A DNA stretch of 64,000 bases. It comes from Porphyromonadaceae bacterium. Its GTDB lineage: Bacteria > Bacteroidota > Bacteroidia > Bacteroidales > Porphyromonadaceae. Made by a program: the position numbers and the translations under genes. Below are positions 13,639 through 22,255 of this stretch, one piece after another (the stretch's first letter is position 1; each line of letters begins with the position of its first letter). Below the pieces are notes generated by a model. It was not told the origin of the DNA. It was given only the letters and a program-made list of their open reading frames with translations, and ran no database searches. The DNA is taken from positions 1 through 64,000 of the forward strand of contig JAUMYQ010000002.1 of NCBI GenBank assembly GCA_030528555.1, read 5' to 3'.

Positions 13639-15258
13639 ATGAAAGACTATTACAAGTATGCCGAAGAGGTAGCCAGGGGCGATCGTGTGGCGTGCCTATA
13701 CGTTCGCCAAGCTGCCGACCGCTTCCTCGAGATGCTCTGCCGTGACGACCTGGAGTTTAGGGAGGACAAGGTGGCGCGCGCTTTGGCGTTTGTTGGCTTG
13801 CTCCGCCACTTCAAGAATAGGCACGCTGGTCAGCCGTTTGTGTTGCAGCCGTGGCAGCAGTTCATTGTGGCGGCTATCTACGGCTTCTACTACGCTGGTG
13901 GCGGTGGCCGTGTGGTCCAAAACGCTTATATCGAGATAGCGCGCAAGAATGGCAAGACGGCCCTCTGTGGCGCGCTGGGGCTGCTGCACCTTGTAGCCGA
14001 TGGCGTAGCAGGTGCGGAGGTGGACTTTGTGGCCAACAGTAAAGACCAGGCGAAGATTGCGTTTGAGTTCGCCCGCAAGTTTGCCGAGGGGCTCAACGGC
14101 AAGCGCAAGTACTTACGCACCTACCGAGATAGGATTTTCTTCGATAGTACAGACAGCAAGCTGCACGTTTTCGCCAGTGACGCCAGCAAGCTGGACGGCT
14201 TCGGGGCGAGCGCCTACATCATAGACGAGTACCACGAGGCCAAAGACACGGCCCTGAGGGACGTACTGCGCTCTTCTCAGGCCGACCGAGACAACCCGAT
14301 GGGTATCATCATTACTACAGCAGGCTTCGACAAGGGCGGCCCCTGCTACGAGCTGCGCTCGCGCTGTGTGGATATCCTGGGGGGCGTAGAGCGTGGCGTA
14401 GCGGCCGATAGTACCTTTTGTATCATCTTCACGCAGGACGAGGGGGACGACCTTGGCGATGAGCGGCTCTGGAGCAAGAGCAACCCCAACCTGGGCGTGA
14501 CGGTTCATCCCTCGTTTCTGGCTCGTGAGGTAGAGAATGCCAAGACCGACCCCACGAGCGAGGTGGGGATACTGACCAAGAACTTCAACATTTGGACGGA
14601 CACGGCCCAAACCTGGATTCCTGACCCCTACATTGTGCGGGCCACGCACCGCCACCGCCTGCTGGACTTCTACAACGCCGAGGAGGAGTGGGACGTCTTT
14701 GTCGGTATCGACCTCTCGGCCACGAGCGACCTTACGGCCGTGGCGTACCTCGTGCCGCGCCCCGAGGCCATGTACTACTGGATAGACTACTACCTGCCCG
14801 AGGAGGCTCTCAGGACCAAGCCCCTGAAGGAAAGGTATAAGGAGTGGAAGCGTGGCGGCTACCTCAAGACCACACCAGGCAACGTGGTGGACTATGATTA
14901 TATCCTGGCCGACATCCTACGCCTGGAGGAGGCAGGTTTGTATATCATGAAGGTAGGGTACGACAGCTGGAACGCTACGCAGTTCGTCATCCGTGCCACC
15001 GAAGAGGGGCTACCGATGGAGGCTTACTCTCAGAATATCGGCTCGTTCAACCGCCCGACCAAGGAGCTGGAGCGGCTGATGCTCTCGGGGGGCGTCCTCT
15101 TCGAGGAGAACCCTATTACGCGCTTTGGCTTCCGCAATGTGGAGATAAAAACCGACCACAACGGCAATATAAAGCCCAGCAAGGTCAATGTAGAGCGCAA
15201 AATAGACGGCATTATTGCAGCTTTGGAAGCTTTGGGCGTGTATTTGTCCAATGAATAA
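13639..15258 (+). CDS. terL: Phage terminase large subunit
   Basis: A 539-residue HK97-type TerL. Walker A ARKNGKT at 101-107 and Walker B YIIDEYHE at 193-200 form the packaging ATPase; a coupling motif TTAGF follows at 226-230. The nuclease domain has GIDLSATSDL (Asp at 358), VGYDSWNA and the last acidic motif RKIDGIIAAL near 522. It pumps DNA into the prohead and cuts concatemers. Full family length, no frameshift. It is separated from TerS by about 4.2 kb of cargo, which is unusual. Confidence 0.95.
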   Translation: MKDYYKYAEEVARGDRVACLYVRQAADRFLEMLCRDDLEFREDKVARALAFVGLLRHFKNRHAGQPFVLQPWQQFIVAAIYGFYYAGGGGRVVQNAYIEIARKNGKTALCGALGLLHLVADGVAGAEVDFVANSKDQAKIAFEFARKFAEGLNGKRKYLRTYRDRIFFDSTDSKLHVFASDASKLDGFGASAYIIDEYHEAKDTALRDVLRSSQADRDNPMGIIITTAGFDKGGPCYELRSRCVDILGGVERGVAADSTFCIIFTQDEGDDLGDERLWSKSNPNLGVTVHPSFLAREVENAKTDPTSEVGILTKNFNIWTDTAQTWIPDPYIVRATHRHRLLDFYNAEEEWDVFVGIDLSATSDLTAVAYLVPRPEAMYYWIDYYLPEEALRTKPLKERYKEWKRGGYLKTTPGNVVDYDYILADILRLEEAGLYIMKVGYDSWNATQFVIRATEEGLPMEAYSQNIGSFNRPTKELERLMLSGGVLFEENPITRFGFRNVEIKTDHNGNIKPSKVNVERKIDGIIAALEALGVYLSNE

Positions 15259-15305
15259 CATTATTTTTGTAGGCACAAACACCACGAAAGACACACCTAC
15301 ATACG

Positions 15306-17255
15306 ATGGAGCTACTCAATCAGATTGGCGACTTCCTTAGAGGGGGTAGGCGTAGCGAGCCGACAGAGGTTTGCCACATGCCTATCCCCTCACCTATTGG
15401 TCCGATAGGGGGCGTAAGCAATACTCAGGCGATGAAGCTCTCTGCCGTTTACGCTTGTGTAGACGTTATCAGCAACGATGTAGCGAAGCTTCCCCTAGAG
15501 CCGTACTTTGTGGACGAGGCTGGGCGCAAGATTAAGGCGCTCGACGACCCCTCTTATGAGCTTCTGTGCTTCGAGCCCTCCCCCCACCACACGCGCTACA
15601 CCTTGATGCAGGCCCTTGTGGCCTCGATGCTTCTTCGGGGCGAGGGCTTCGCTCGTATTTACCGCCACACGGACGGCACGGCTCGGGAGATACGCTTCGT
15701 AAATGCCCAGAGCGTGGCAGTGCTCTTCTCACGAGACACGGACGAGATAGATAGCTACTACCTCAGCGCCTCGGGCGAGTTCGTAGAGCCACAAGACATG
15801 ATCCACCTCTTGAACTTCAGCTACGATGGCAAGCGCGGGGTAAGCACTTTGCAGCACGCTGGGCGGACGCTAGGCATTGCCACGGCTAGCGAAGAGCACG
15901 CTGGCACGTTTTTCAACAGTGGCGGAGCTATCCGAGGTATTATCAAGGTCGACAACATCAAGCTCAAAGAGGAGGAGAAGAAGAGGATAAGGCAGGAGTG
16001 GGCCAATAACTTTGTGCACAATAGCTCACAAGTGGCTATTCTGGCTGGCTCGGCGACCTTTACGCCTATTAGCATCAGCCCCAAGGATGCTCAGTTGTTG
16101 GAGAGCAGGCAGTTCAATTTGCCCGAGATTTGTCGCTTCTTCCGCGTTAGCCCGATTAAGATTGGCGACCTGTCGAATACGAGCTATTCTTCTATCGAGG
16201 CGACCAACCTAGCGCACCTTACCGACACCATTAGCTCGTACCTGGAGAAGATTGAGCAGGAATTCAGGCGCAAGATTTACCCCAAGGCTGTTCGGGGGCG
16301 GATGAGGGTAGAGTTTGACACCTCGCTCTTCATTCGTGGCGACATTGCTAGTACTACAGACATGCTGGCCCGAATGATACCCAGTGGGGTGCTGACGGTC
16401 AACGAGGCGCGCGCCAAGCTCAACATGCCACCAGTAGACAAGGGCGATGAGCCACTCATGATGGTCAACATCACGACCCTAAAGAAAGCCCAAGCCGAGC
16501 CTCCCCCCGAAGACCCAAGAGCCAGACGAGACCGAAGAACAAGAATAAACATACAGACGATGAGCCAGAAAAAGACACAAGCCGAGACCCCCGAGGAGCG
16601 CAAGACGCTCACAGGGCAGCGCGAGGAGCGCACCGCACCGATTGCACTACGTAAGCAGCCCACCGAGCAGGAGGGGGCGGAGCTCAAGACCGTAGAGGGC
16701 TATGCAGCCCTATTTGACAGCCGAAGCAAGCTCTTGTACGGCTACTTCTACGAGGAGATAGATCCCAAGGCGTTTGAGGGCGTTATTGGACGGAGTGACG
16801 TCTTCGCCCTCTTGAACCACGACATGGGCCGCGGCGTCTTGGCGCGCAGCAGCAAGGGCGAGGGCTCCCTCTCGCTAAGTATTGATGACAAGGGGCTGCG
16901 CTACGAGTTCACGCCCCCCAGCACAGCCCTTGGGGCGGAGCTCCTCGAGGGGCTGGAGCGTGGCGACATTCGGGAGAGCAGTTTTTCCTTTACGGTAGAG
17001 GTGGACGAGTGGACGAAGCTCCAGGGGGGTAAGTACCTCAGGCGTATTAAGCAGATAGGGCAGCTCTTTGACGTTTCGCCCGTGTATACGCCAGCTTATG
17101 AGGGCACGGCCGTAGCCTCGAGGATGTATGAGGAGCACCGCGCGAGCCTGGAAGAGCCCGAGCAGCCCGAAGCCCCCGAGACTGATAAGCCCGAGGGGGC
17201 GGAGCCTCCGCCCGAGAGCTACTACGAGGAGCTGCGGACCAAGTACAGACGTTAG
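15306..17255 (+). CDS. Portal protein fused in frame to prohead protease
   Basis: A 649-residue product. Residues 1 to about 400 are an HK97-family portal (AMKLSAVYACVDVISNDVAK, ARIYRHTDG, HTDTISSYLEKIEQEF-like segment). From Met419 (base 16,560) a complete HK97 prohead protease follows, with LNHD (His 505) and ESSFSF (Ser near 559) as the catalytic His and Ser. The join passes a run of six C at 16,503-16,508. With one C fewer, the portal would end at TAA 16,546 after an acidic tail (QEPDETEEQE), and the protease would start at its own ATG behind a normal leader. So either a natural fusion or a one-base insertion or sequence error. Confidence 0.85.
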   Translation: MELLNQIGDFLRGGRRSEPTEVCHMPIPSPIGPIGGVSNTQAMKLSAVYACVDVISNDVAKLPLEPYFVDEAGRKIKALDDPSYELLCFEPSPHHTRYTLMQALVASMLLRGEGFARIYRHTDGTAREIRFVNAQSVAVLFSRDTDEIDSYYLSASGEFVEPQDMIHLLNFSYDGKRGVSTLQHAGRTLGIATASEEHAGTFFNSGGAIRGIIKVDNIKLKEEEKKRIRQEWANNFVHNSSQVAILAGSATFTPISISPKDAQLLESRQFNLPEICRFFRVSPIKIGDLSNTSYSSIEATNLAHLTDTISSYLEKIEQEFRRKIYPKAVRGRMRVEFDTSLFIRGDIASTTDMLARMIPSGVLTVNEARAKLNMPPVDKGDEPLMMVNITTLKKAQAEPPPEDPRARRDRRTRINIQTMSQKKTQAETPEERKTLTGQREERTAPIALRKQPTEQEGAELKTVEGYAALFDSRSKLLYGYFYEEIDPKAFEGVIGRSDVFALLNHDMGRGVLARSSKGEGSLSLSIDDKGLRYEFTPPSTALGAELLEGLERGDIRESSFSFTVEVDEWTKLQGGKYLRRIKQIGQLFDVSPVYTPAYEGTAVASRMYEEHRASLEEPEQPEAPETDKPEGAEPPPESYYEELRTKYRR

Positions 17256-17349
17256 ACGGTTACACCCCACAAAGAGGGGTCTCTGACCCCAGAACAGGGA
17301 AACACAACACTTTTACTCAGACATTATTCACCAACAAAAACACAAATCC

Positions 17350-18528
17350 ATGGACAAGAAGAAAAAGATTGAGCAGTTGCGCAGCGAGCTGGATGGTATC
17401 CTCGAGCAGGTGGCCCAAGAGCAGCGCAAGCTAACCAACGATGAGGAGACGCGGCTCGAGGACCTCCGTAAGGACATTGCCCTCTTGACGGCTCAGCGTT
17501 TCGCCTCGGGCGAGCTGGAGGAGGAGCCCACCAGGGAGCAGGGGGTAGGCCTAACGAAGGTGCTGCGCGAGATGATGGACGGCCGTTATAGCGATGGCAC
17601 GCAGGCCATTCTAGAGCGTGGCGCGCAGGATATGAAGCGCTCCCTCGGCATCAGTGGGGGTATTTATATCCCGATGGACCTCTTGGGCGAGGCGCGCAGC
17701 ACCCTGACCGTAGGCGGCACTGGGGGCAAGACGGTGAGCACCGAAATCCAGCCTATCCTCGCCCCCTTGTACGCCAATCTGGTTTTTGCTCGTGCAGGGG
17801 CTAAGATTATGACGGGCTTGCAGGGCAATATTCGCTTCCCTCGGTACAGTGGCACCACATCGAATTGGGTAGAGGAGACGGGCACGTCGCTCAATGGTGA
17901 GGGCACGATTTCGCATCTAGAGTTTAGCCCCAAGGGCTTGACCACGCTGGTAGAGTTTAGTGAGCAGCTCCTCATGCAGGACGATGCAGGCGTGGAGGCC
18001 ATGATAAGGCGCGAGATTACCCAGAGCATCCAGGCCAAGCTCGAAGCCACGGCCCTGGGCAAGGCGGACGGCAATGGCGGCAAGCAGCCTGTGGGGCTCT
18101 TCCACGGTGAGGTAACGAATAAGGGCAAGGCCGACAACGCCCGAATGATTGCCATGGAGACGGCCGTAGCCGAGAGCAACGCCCTCTTGGGCAATCTGGC
18201 CTACATCACCTCTCCCAAGGGGGTCGAGGTGCTGCGTACGGTACACAAGGACAAGGCGGGTATGGCGTTCCTGAGCGATGGTAACACGCTAAACGGCTAT
18301 CCGCTGCTGGCCACCACAGGCGTAGCCAAGGAAATCAACGCAGGCGAGGAGGGTATCCTCTTTGGCAACTTTGCGGACTTCCTCATCGGTCAGTGGGGCG
18401 GTATGAGCATCACGTGCGATAGGCTGACCAAGGCCTCCAACGGCATTGTGCGCTACATCATCCGCACCTTCTTCGACTTCGGATTCATCCGTCCCGAGAG
18501 CTACCAAAAGGCCACCATCAAGGCTTAG
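17350..18528 (+). CDS. HK97-family major capsid protein
   Basis: A 392-residue capsid protein. Residues 1 to about 75 are a coiled-coil scaffold-like delta domain (KKKKIEQLRSELDGILEQVA) removed by the prohead protease in the family. The shell domain follows, with GGIYIPMDLLGEAR, RFPRYSGTTSNWVEETGTSL in the E-loop and GLTTLVEFSEQLLMQDDAGV in the spine, ending FDFGFIRPESYQKA. Length and layout are normal. Placed 94 bases after the portal-protease gene; the hairpin-like CCCCACAAAGAGGGG in the gap may separate expression levels. Confidence 0.9.
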   Translation: MDKKKKIEQLRSELDGILEQVAQEQRKLTNDEETRLEDLRKDIALLTAQRFASGELEEEPTREQGVGLTKVLREMMDGRYSDGTQAILERGAQDMKRSLGISGGIYIPMDLLGEARSTLTVGGTGGKTVSTEIQPILAPLYANLVFARAGAKIMTGLQGNIRFPRYSGTTSNWVEETGTSLNGEGTISHLEFSPKGLTTLVEFSEQLLMQDDAGVEAMIRREITQSIQAKLEATALGKADGNGGKQPVGLFHGEVTNKGKADNARMIAMETAVAESNALLGNLAYITSPKGVEVLRTVHKDKAGMAFLSDGNTLNGYPLLATTGVAKEINAGEEGILFGNFADFLIGQWGGMSITCDRLTKASNGIVRYIIRTFFDFGFIRPESYQKATIKA

Positions 18529-18612
18529 CGTATGGACCAAAAACCATCAAACCAAGCCCTCGCCCGAAGCCTCGCTCTAGAGCAAAAAGCCAATTAATCT
18601 CTAATCCGAGGG

Positions 18613-19023
18613 CTATTTGGAGCGAACAAAGGACGAGACGACCGAGGCAACGCATAGGGCTATGAGAACACCAGCGACCCAAGCCTTATCGAGCCACAGG
18701 GCGAGCGCCGCAAGCCCAACGAATAGCAAGACGGAGAGGAAAGCTCCTAGCATCCCGATACGCTGAAGGTGAAACTCTAGGCGGTTGCTAGACCGTATAA
18801 GTTCGAGGCTATCACGAGCCGTAGCGTGGCGCAGGGCTTGCTCTTCCTTAGCCTTTTCGAGTAGGTAATCAATGAGCCGAGGGTCTACCTCTTTGAGGGC
18901 TTTAAGTTCCGAAGCAGGCGGCAGGGGGCTTTCGCTTATCGTAAGGTATTGTTCTTCGTATTGGGTAATCGTATGACCCGATTGTGACTCCGCTTTGCGC
19001 TTAATGTGTGTCTGCTTGTCCAT
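18613..19023 (-). CDS. DUF2335-family membrane protein
   Basis: A 136-residue protein. LPPASELKALKEVDPRLIDY is the DUF2335 signature, followed by a charged helix (LLEKAKEEQALRHATAR) and two C-terminal membrane helices at about 88-110 and 112-131. Function unknown. It lies on the strand opposite to the head genes, with its own promoter, together with the overlapping gene at 19,001; this is a moron-like insert between capsid and HU-like genes. Confidence 0.75.
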   Translation of the reverse strand: MDKQTHIKRKAESQSGHTITQYEEQYLTISESPLPPASELKALKEVDPRLIDYLLEKAKEEQALRHATARDSLELIRSSNRLEFHLQRIGMLGAFLSVLLFVGLAALALWLDKAWVAGVLIALCVASVVSSFVRSK

Positions 19024-19231
19024 GGCTCTGCTTGATTTGGTCTAGCGCCCTACGCAAATCGCCACCTATGGCGCGCCAATCGCCCCGTAGGCGTTCGATA
19101 TCGGTTTCTTTCGTATAGCGGTCTAGGTTCTCTTGTGCCCAGTCTTTACCAGGCAGGGGGGGCATACCGACACCGAAGAGGGGGGCAAATAGCCCAAGGA
19201 AGCCAAGACGGAGATAATGGATAGCTTTCAT
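19001..19231 (-). CDS. Small phage protein paired with DUF2335
   Basis: A 76-residue protein from the ATG at 19,231 (MKAIHYLRLGFLGLFAPLFG), a start that lies just after a -7 box. The N-terminal 22 residues look like a signal or membrane anchor; the rest is soluble and charged (DWAQENLDRYTKETDIERLR). It overlaps the DUF2335 start by 23 bases, so the two are co-translated. Function unknown; a lysis or superinfection role is only a guess. Confidence 0.55.
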   Translation of the reverse strand: MKAIHYLRLGFLGLFAPLFGVGMPPLPGKDWAQENLDRYTKETDIERLRGDWRAIGGDLRRALDQIKQSHGQADTH

Positions 19232-19262
19232 TGCGTTGTAGTTCGTTTTAATTGTTTGCAAA

Positions 19263-19270
19263 CAAATATA
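19263..19270 (-). promoter_or_regulatory. -7 box TATATTTG for the antisense DUF2335 operon
   Basis: Reverse-strand TAnnTTTG, 32 bases before the ATG at 19,231, with TTGAG further upstream. Confidence 0.6.
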
Positions 19271-19331
19271 TAAAGAGTTTTTTATTGCTAAACTCAAAAG
19301 AGCCAACAAGGATGGCTCGTGGGTGCAAACC

Positions 19332-19414
19332 CCACAGGGCAAAAAATCAGTTCCAATGGAGCAAAAAATCAGTTCCAATGAAAATCAAACTCCATTGGAA
19401 CTAAAAAAAGCCCT
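19332..19414 (+). repeat. 83-bp dispersed repeat, copy B (phased boxes)
   Basis: Second copy of 2624-2706, 16.7 kb away. Boxes TCAGTTCCAATG lie at 19,347-19,358 and 19,369-19,380, with CATTGGAACT at 19,393-19,402. AGTTCCAATGGAG and CTCCATTGGAACT form a perfect 13-bp inverted repeat. It lies directly in front of the HU-like gene, where it could be an operator or binding site. Confidence 0.85.
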
Positions 19415-19426
19415 CAATGTGACACT

Positions 19427-19924
19427 ATGGCAAAATTGATGTACAACCTCCATCGCAGAGAGATGAAGGTAGGGAAGCATCAGGGTAAGCAGGTCTATCT
19501 TGCCAAGCCTGTGCTGACGGCTCGGGTGAGCTTCGACCATCTATGTAAGCAATTGGCCGACGGCTCTACCGTAGATGCTGCCGACGTTAAGGCCGTCCTA
19601 AGCCGTATGGCTACCGTCATCTCGCGCAACCTGGAGATGGGTATGAGCGTAGACTGTGGCGAGCTGGGGCTCTTCCGCCCCTCGTTCGGTTCTAAGGGCG
19701 TGGAGGCCGAAGACGAGTTCAACGCCTCACTCATCACCCCAGCGCGTGTGGTCTTCACACCGCGTAAGGCGTTCAAAAACTCCCTCCGTGGCGTAGGCTA
19801 CGAGCGCGTCTACCGTGCCAGCGAAGCCGAGCTTCGCGGTGCAGGCAAAGACAAGAGCAAGGACGGAGGCAAGCCCTCAGGGCCCAATGGTGGGCGAGAC
19901 GAAGCCGCCCACGCAGGCCTCTAG
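19427..19924 (+). CDS. HU/IHF-like DNA-binding protein
   Basis: A 165-residue protein of the larger Bacteroidetes HU-like group. Residues about 30-70 (FDHLCKQLADGSTVDAADVK, AVLSRMATVISRNLEMG) give the helical dimer body, and SVDCGELGLFRPSFGSKG the first strand of the arm region; a charged Gly/Lys tail (about 140-165) replaces the usual end. HU-like proteins compact or bend DNA and occur in this place in Bacteroidetes prophages. The 83-bp repeat with phased boxes lies just upstream. Confidence 0.75.
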   Translation: MAKLMYNLHRREMKVGKHQGKQVYLAKPVLTARVSFDHLCKQLADGSTVDAADVKAVLSRMATVISRNLEMGMSVDCGELGLFRPSFGSKGVEAEDEFNASLITPARVVFTPRKAFKNSLRGVGYERVYRASEAELRGAGKDKSKDGGKPSGPNGGRDEAAHAGL

Positions 19925-20272
19925 CCTCTCTAAAATAAGCGAAAGGGCGCACGGCTTACCCCGATGCACCCTCGGCTTGGCCGCTTAGACTAGCTCAAGA
20001 GGTGAGCCAGCAAGGTCCGCAGCAGCTCGGCAATGCTTCGGTCGGCAGGCGTGACAGCGAAGGATGGGATGCCAGGCAGCGAGGCTGAGGGCGCAGGGAG
20101 CGTACTCTAGTACGTGACCAAGACCGAACGCCGATGCTAACGAAGCAGACCGCCCTCGATGACCGCCGAAAAGACAAACGCCCAAGGGGTAAGCCTTGGG
20201 CGTTGTACTTCGAAATACTCAGAGATACTCAAAAGCACTCAACGCAGCAGCTCAAACCCATGATACAATCCT
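19925..20272 (+). other. Gene-poor stretch after the HU-like gene
   Basis: No ORF here reads like a protein in either direction. It contains the strong hairpin at 20,178. A lysis or small head gene may have been lost here, but I see no remnant I can name. Confidence 0.5.
20178..20203 (+). terminator. Hairpin ACGCCCAAGG/CCTTGGGCGT
   Basis: Perfect 10-bp stem with a GGTAAG loop, 70 bases before the connector stub. Followed by TGTACTT, not a clean T run. Confidence 0.6.
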
Positions 20273-20419
20273 ATGATAACCCTCACCGAGGCCAAGACCT
20301 ACCTCCGAGTAGATGAATGGTACAAGGACGAAGACAGCCACATCCAGAGTCTCGCGTCACCACTTCAACAGCTATCGCAGGAACTACTCAGTATATGGAC
20401 GGCCGAACCTGGTTTGTAG
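20273..20419 (+). pseudogene. Head-tail connector (gp6-like), truncated
   Basis: The first 27 residues, MITLTEAKTYLRVDEWYKDE then DSHIQSL, are the typical start of gp6-like head-tail connector proteins. After about base 20,353 the similarity ends; the frame continues out of phase with tail-gene sequence to a stop at 20,417. Normal length is about 100 residues. The break marks the left side of a deletion that removed the rest of the connector and the tail genes. Confidence 0.75.
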
Positions 20420-20925
20420 TTCGAGATATCAGCAAGTATGGCTCCAATCTCATTGTTCGTATGAAAGCTTCTGGTACATTAGGGGGCTTCGTCTCCATAT
20501 ACTGGAGAGACGGACAAAGTTGGGAGGTCGTAACCGAAGGAATGAATAACGGAGAGGTCACAGTATCCGCCAAAATAGAAAACGCCTCGGGACCTATGGT
20601 CATCTTCCTGAAAAATAGCTCCGCTTGGGCCTCTTCATCTCAGGCAAAAGAAATAGATATCTACAGCTCCTCGGACGAACAGATAGACGCACCCGTCCTA
20701 ACTTGGCTAGGAAGACCGCGAGACCCCAAAATAGGTGAAGTTATCCTCGTAAGCAACATCGCATCCAGAGGCGAACGTATACGATTAGAGTACAACGGTA
20801 CAGGTTGGGCCCTGCCCTGGGGGGCAATCATTAGCGGCACGACAACCAACGAAGCGCGACAAAGCTATACCGCAGCTATCATTTCCAGAATGATCAACCC
20901 ACACGATATAACCGTAGCAACATAA
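20353..20925 (+). pseudogene. 3' part of a phage tail/appendage protein gene
   Basis: An open frame of about 190 residues with no start of its own, beginning at the junction with the connector stub. TTSTAIAGTTQYMDGRTWFV and later WASSSQAKEIDIYSSSDEQI look like beta-rich distal tail or fibre sequence, and the end (RQSYTAAIISRMINPHDITV) is followed by a strong terminator. It is the last structural gene before the integrase. Family not identified with confidence. Confidence 0.6.
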
Positions 20926-20975
20926 AACAACTAGAATATATAGGGTGCACCTTGTTCATCAGCAGACAAAAGCAA

Positions 20976-21007
20976 TGTCCTCCGAGGCTGTGATGCCTCG
21001 GAGGACA
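20976..21007. terminator. Bidirectional terminator between tail remnant and integrase
   Basis: Perfect 13-bp stem TGTCCTCCGAGGC/GCCTCGGAGGACA with loop TGTGAT, between two convergent genes. Confidence 0.85.
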
Positions 21008-21043
21008 TAATATATCACAATAAGTTATCCGAACCTACTCCTC

Positions 21044-22219
21044 CTATTTCTTGCTGAGCTTCTGCCCGAGCAATTCGTAAGTCCTAGCGACATCTTCAGC
21101 CATCACCTTAGCATACCGCTGCGTTGTCTTGATACTCGTATGCCCCATCGCTTTCGACAAATGCTCTATCGGAACGCCATTGCGTAGCGAGATGGTCGTG
21201 GCAAATGTATGCCGTGCCATATGAGAAGTAATCGGCTTATTGATGCCCAACCCCAACCCTAGAGCCTTAAGGTAAGCGTTGTACTTCTGATTGCTGTACT
21301 GTGGCAGCTTCCAGCCGTATTGCTCCAGTATCTCAACAACCTTTGGTAGGAGAACAATGTGATACGCCACGCCCTGCTTACGCACTTTCTTCCGTGGGTC
21401 GTAAATGTACTTAGCACCACTCGGTAGCGTTTCGGCCTCATCGAAGCGTGCTAGATACAAGTCCGAGTACGCTAGCCCTGTATACACTTGCACGAGGAAT
21501 AGGTCTCGCACACGCTGGAGTGTATTGTCCTCCAGTGTGGCCTCCTCGATAAGCTGCAGCTCCTCGCTCGTGAGGTAACGAATGAGGTCACTCGCCCCTC
21601 GCTCTACCTTAAATCTATCGTAAGGGTTCTCCTTAATGTAGCCCAGCAATATCGCCTCAGATACATAGACCTTGATCGTCTTATGATAATTGTATATGGT
21701 AGGCTGATGCCTTAGCCCTCGCTCTAGCCTTAGCCAGTTGTCGAAGCGTGCAATGCGTTCCGTTGTAAGGTCGGCAAACTCTTTGAGCAGTCCGCTCTCT
21801 TCGATGGCCCGAAGTGTAACGCATTGCTGCTTCATAGTGCTTTCCGTAAGGTTTTTGATGCTCATTTGCTGCTCGATGAACTCAAGGAAGCTTATGCGTC
21901 CTGCTTGTCCTAAGCCCCTCACCGCTTCAGCTAAGGTATCAGCCGATACGAGTGGCATGTCCGATAGCTCCATTATTCTGTCAAGAGCCTTTCTTCTGAG
22001 TTCCTCTAGTTTCTTATTGAGTAATACAGCGTCTGGGTGATATTGTATGACGCTTTTATCCTTGTTCCATTGGCCTTTCTTAATGCGAATACCTGTGCTA
22101 ACGTACCTACGTACCCTATTCAGTGTTATCTCAAACTGGATTGCTAGAAGATTGTCTTTTCCTCCGATGTTTTTTCTATTGTGGACGATGTTTAGGGTAG
22201 GGATGTTCATTGCTTCCAT
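21044..22219 (-). CDS. int: Tyrosine recombinase (prophage integrase)
   Basis: A 391-residue integrase: an N-terminal Arm-like region, a SAM-like core-binding region (about 105-200) and the catalytic domain. SHMARHTFAT gives His-x-x-Arg, GHTSIKTTQRYAKV gives the second His and the nucleophile Tyr. The first catalytic Arg is not where expected: VYTGLAYSDL has Ala in place of the Arg of TGLR, as in some Bacteroidetes recombinases (IntDOT has Ser). It would cut and join at the nearby tRNA-Arg 3' end. Two Met codons (22,219 and 22,210) are possible starts. Confidence 0.9.
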   Translation of the reverse strand: MEAMNIPTLNIVHNRKNIGGKDNLLAIQFEITLNRVRRYVSTGIRIKKGQWNKDKSVIQYHPDAVLLNKKLEELRRKALDRIMELSDMPLVSADTLAEAVRGLGQAGRISFLEFIEQQMSIKNLTESTMKQQCVTLRAIEESGLLKEFADLTTERIARFDNWLRLERGLRHQPTIYNYHKTIKVYVSEAILLGYIKENPYDRFKVERGASDLIRYLTSEELQLIEEATLEDNTLQRVRDLFLVQVYTGLAYSDLYLARFDEAETLPSGAKYIYDPRKKVRKQGVAYHIVLLPKVVEILEQYGWKLPQYSNQKYNAYLKALGLGLGINKPITSHMARHTFATTISLRNGVPIEHLSKAMGHTSIKTTQRYAKVMAEDVARTYELLGQKLSKK

Positions 22220-22255
22220 TGATATTAATTTGTAGCTCCACTATGCTCTCTCATC

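Noticed and set aside
19985..20185. Minus-strand ORFs in the gap after the HU-like gene
   Set aside because: Low-complexity translation in all frames and the 20,178 hairpin crosses them; no family pattern.
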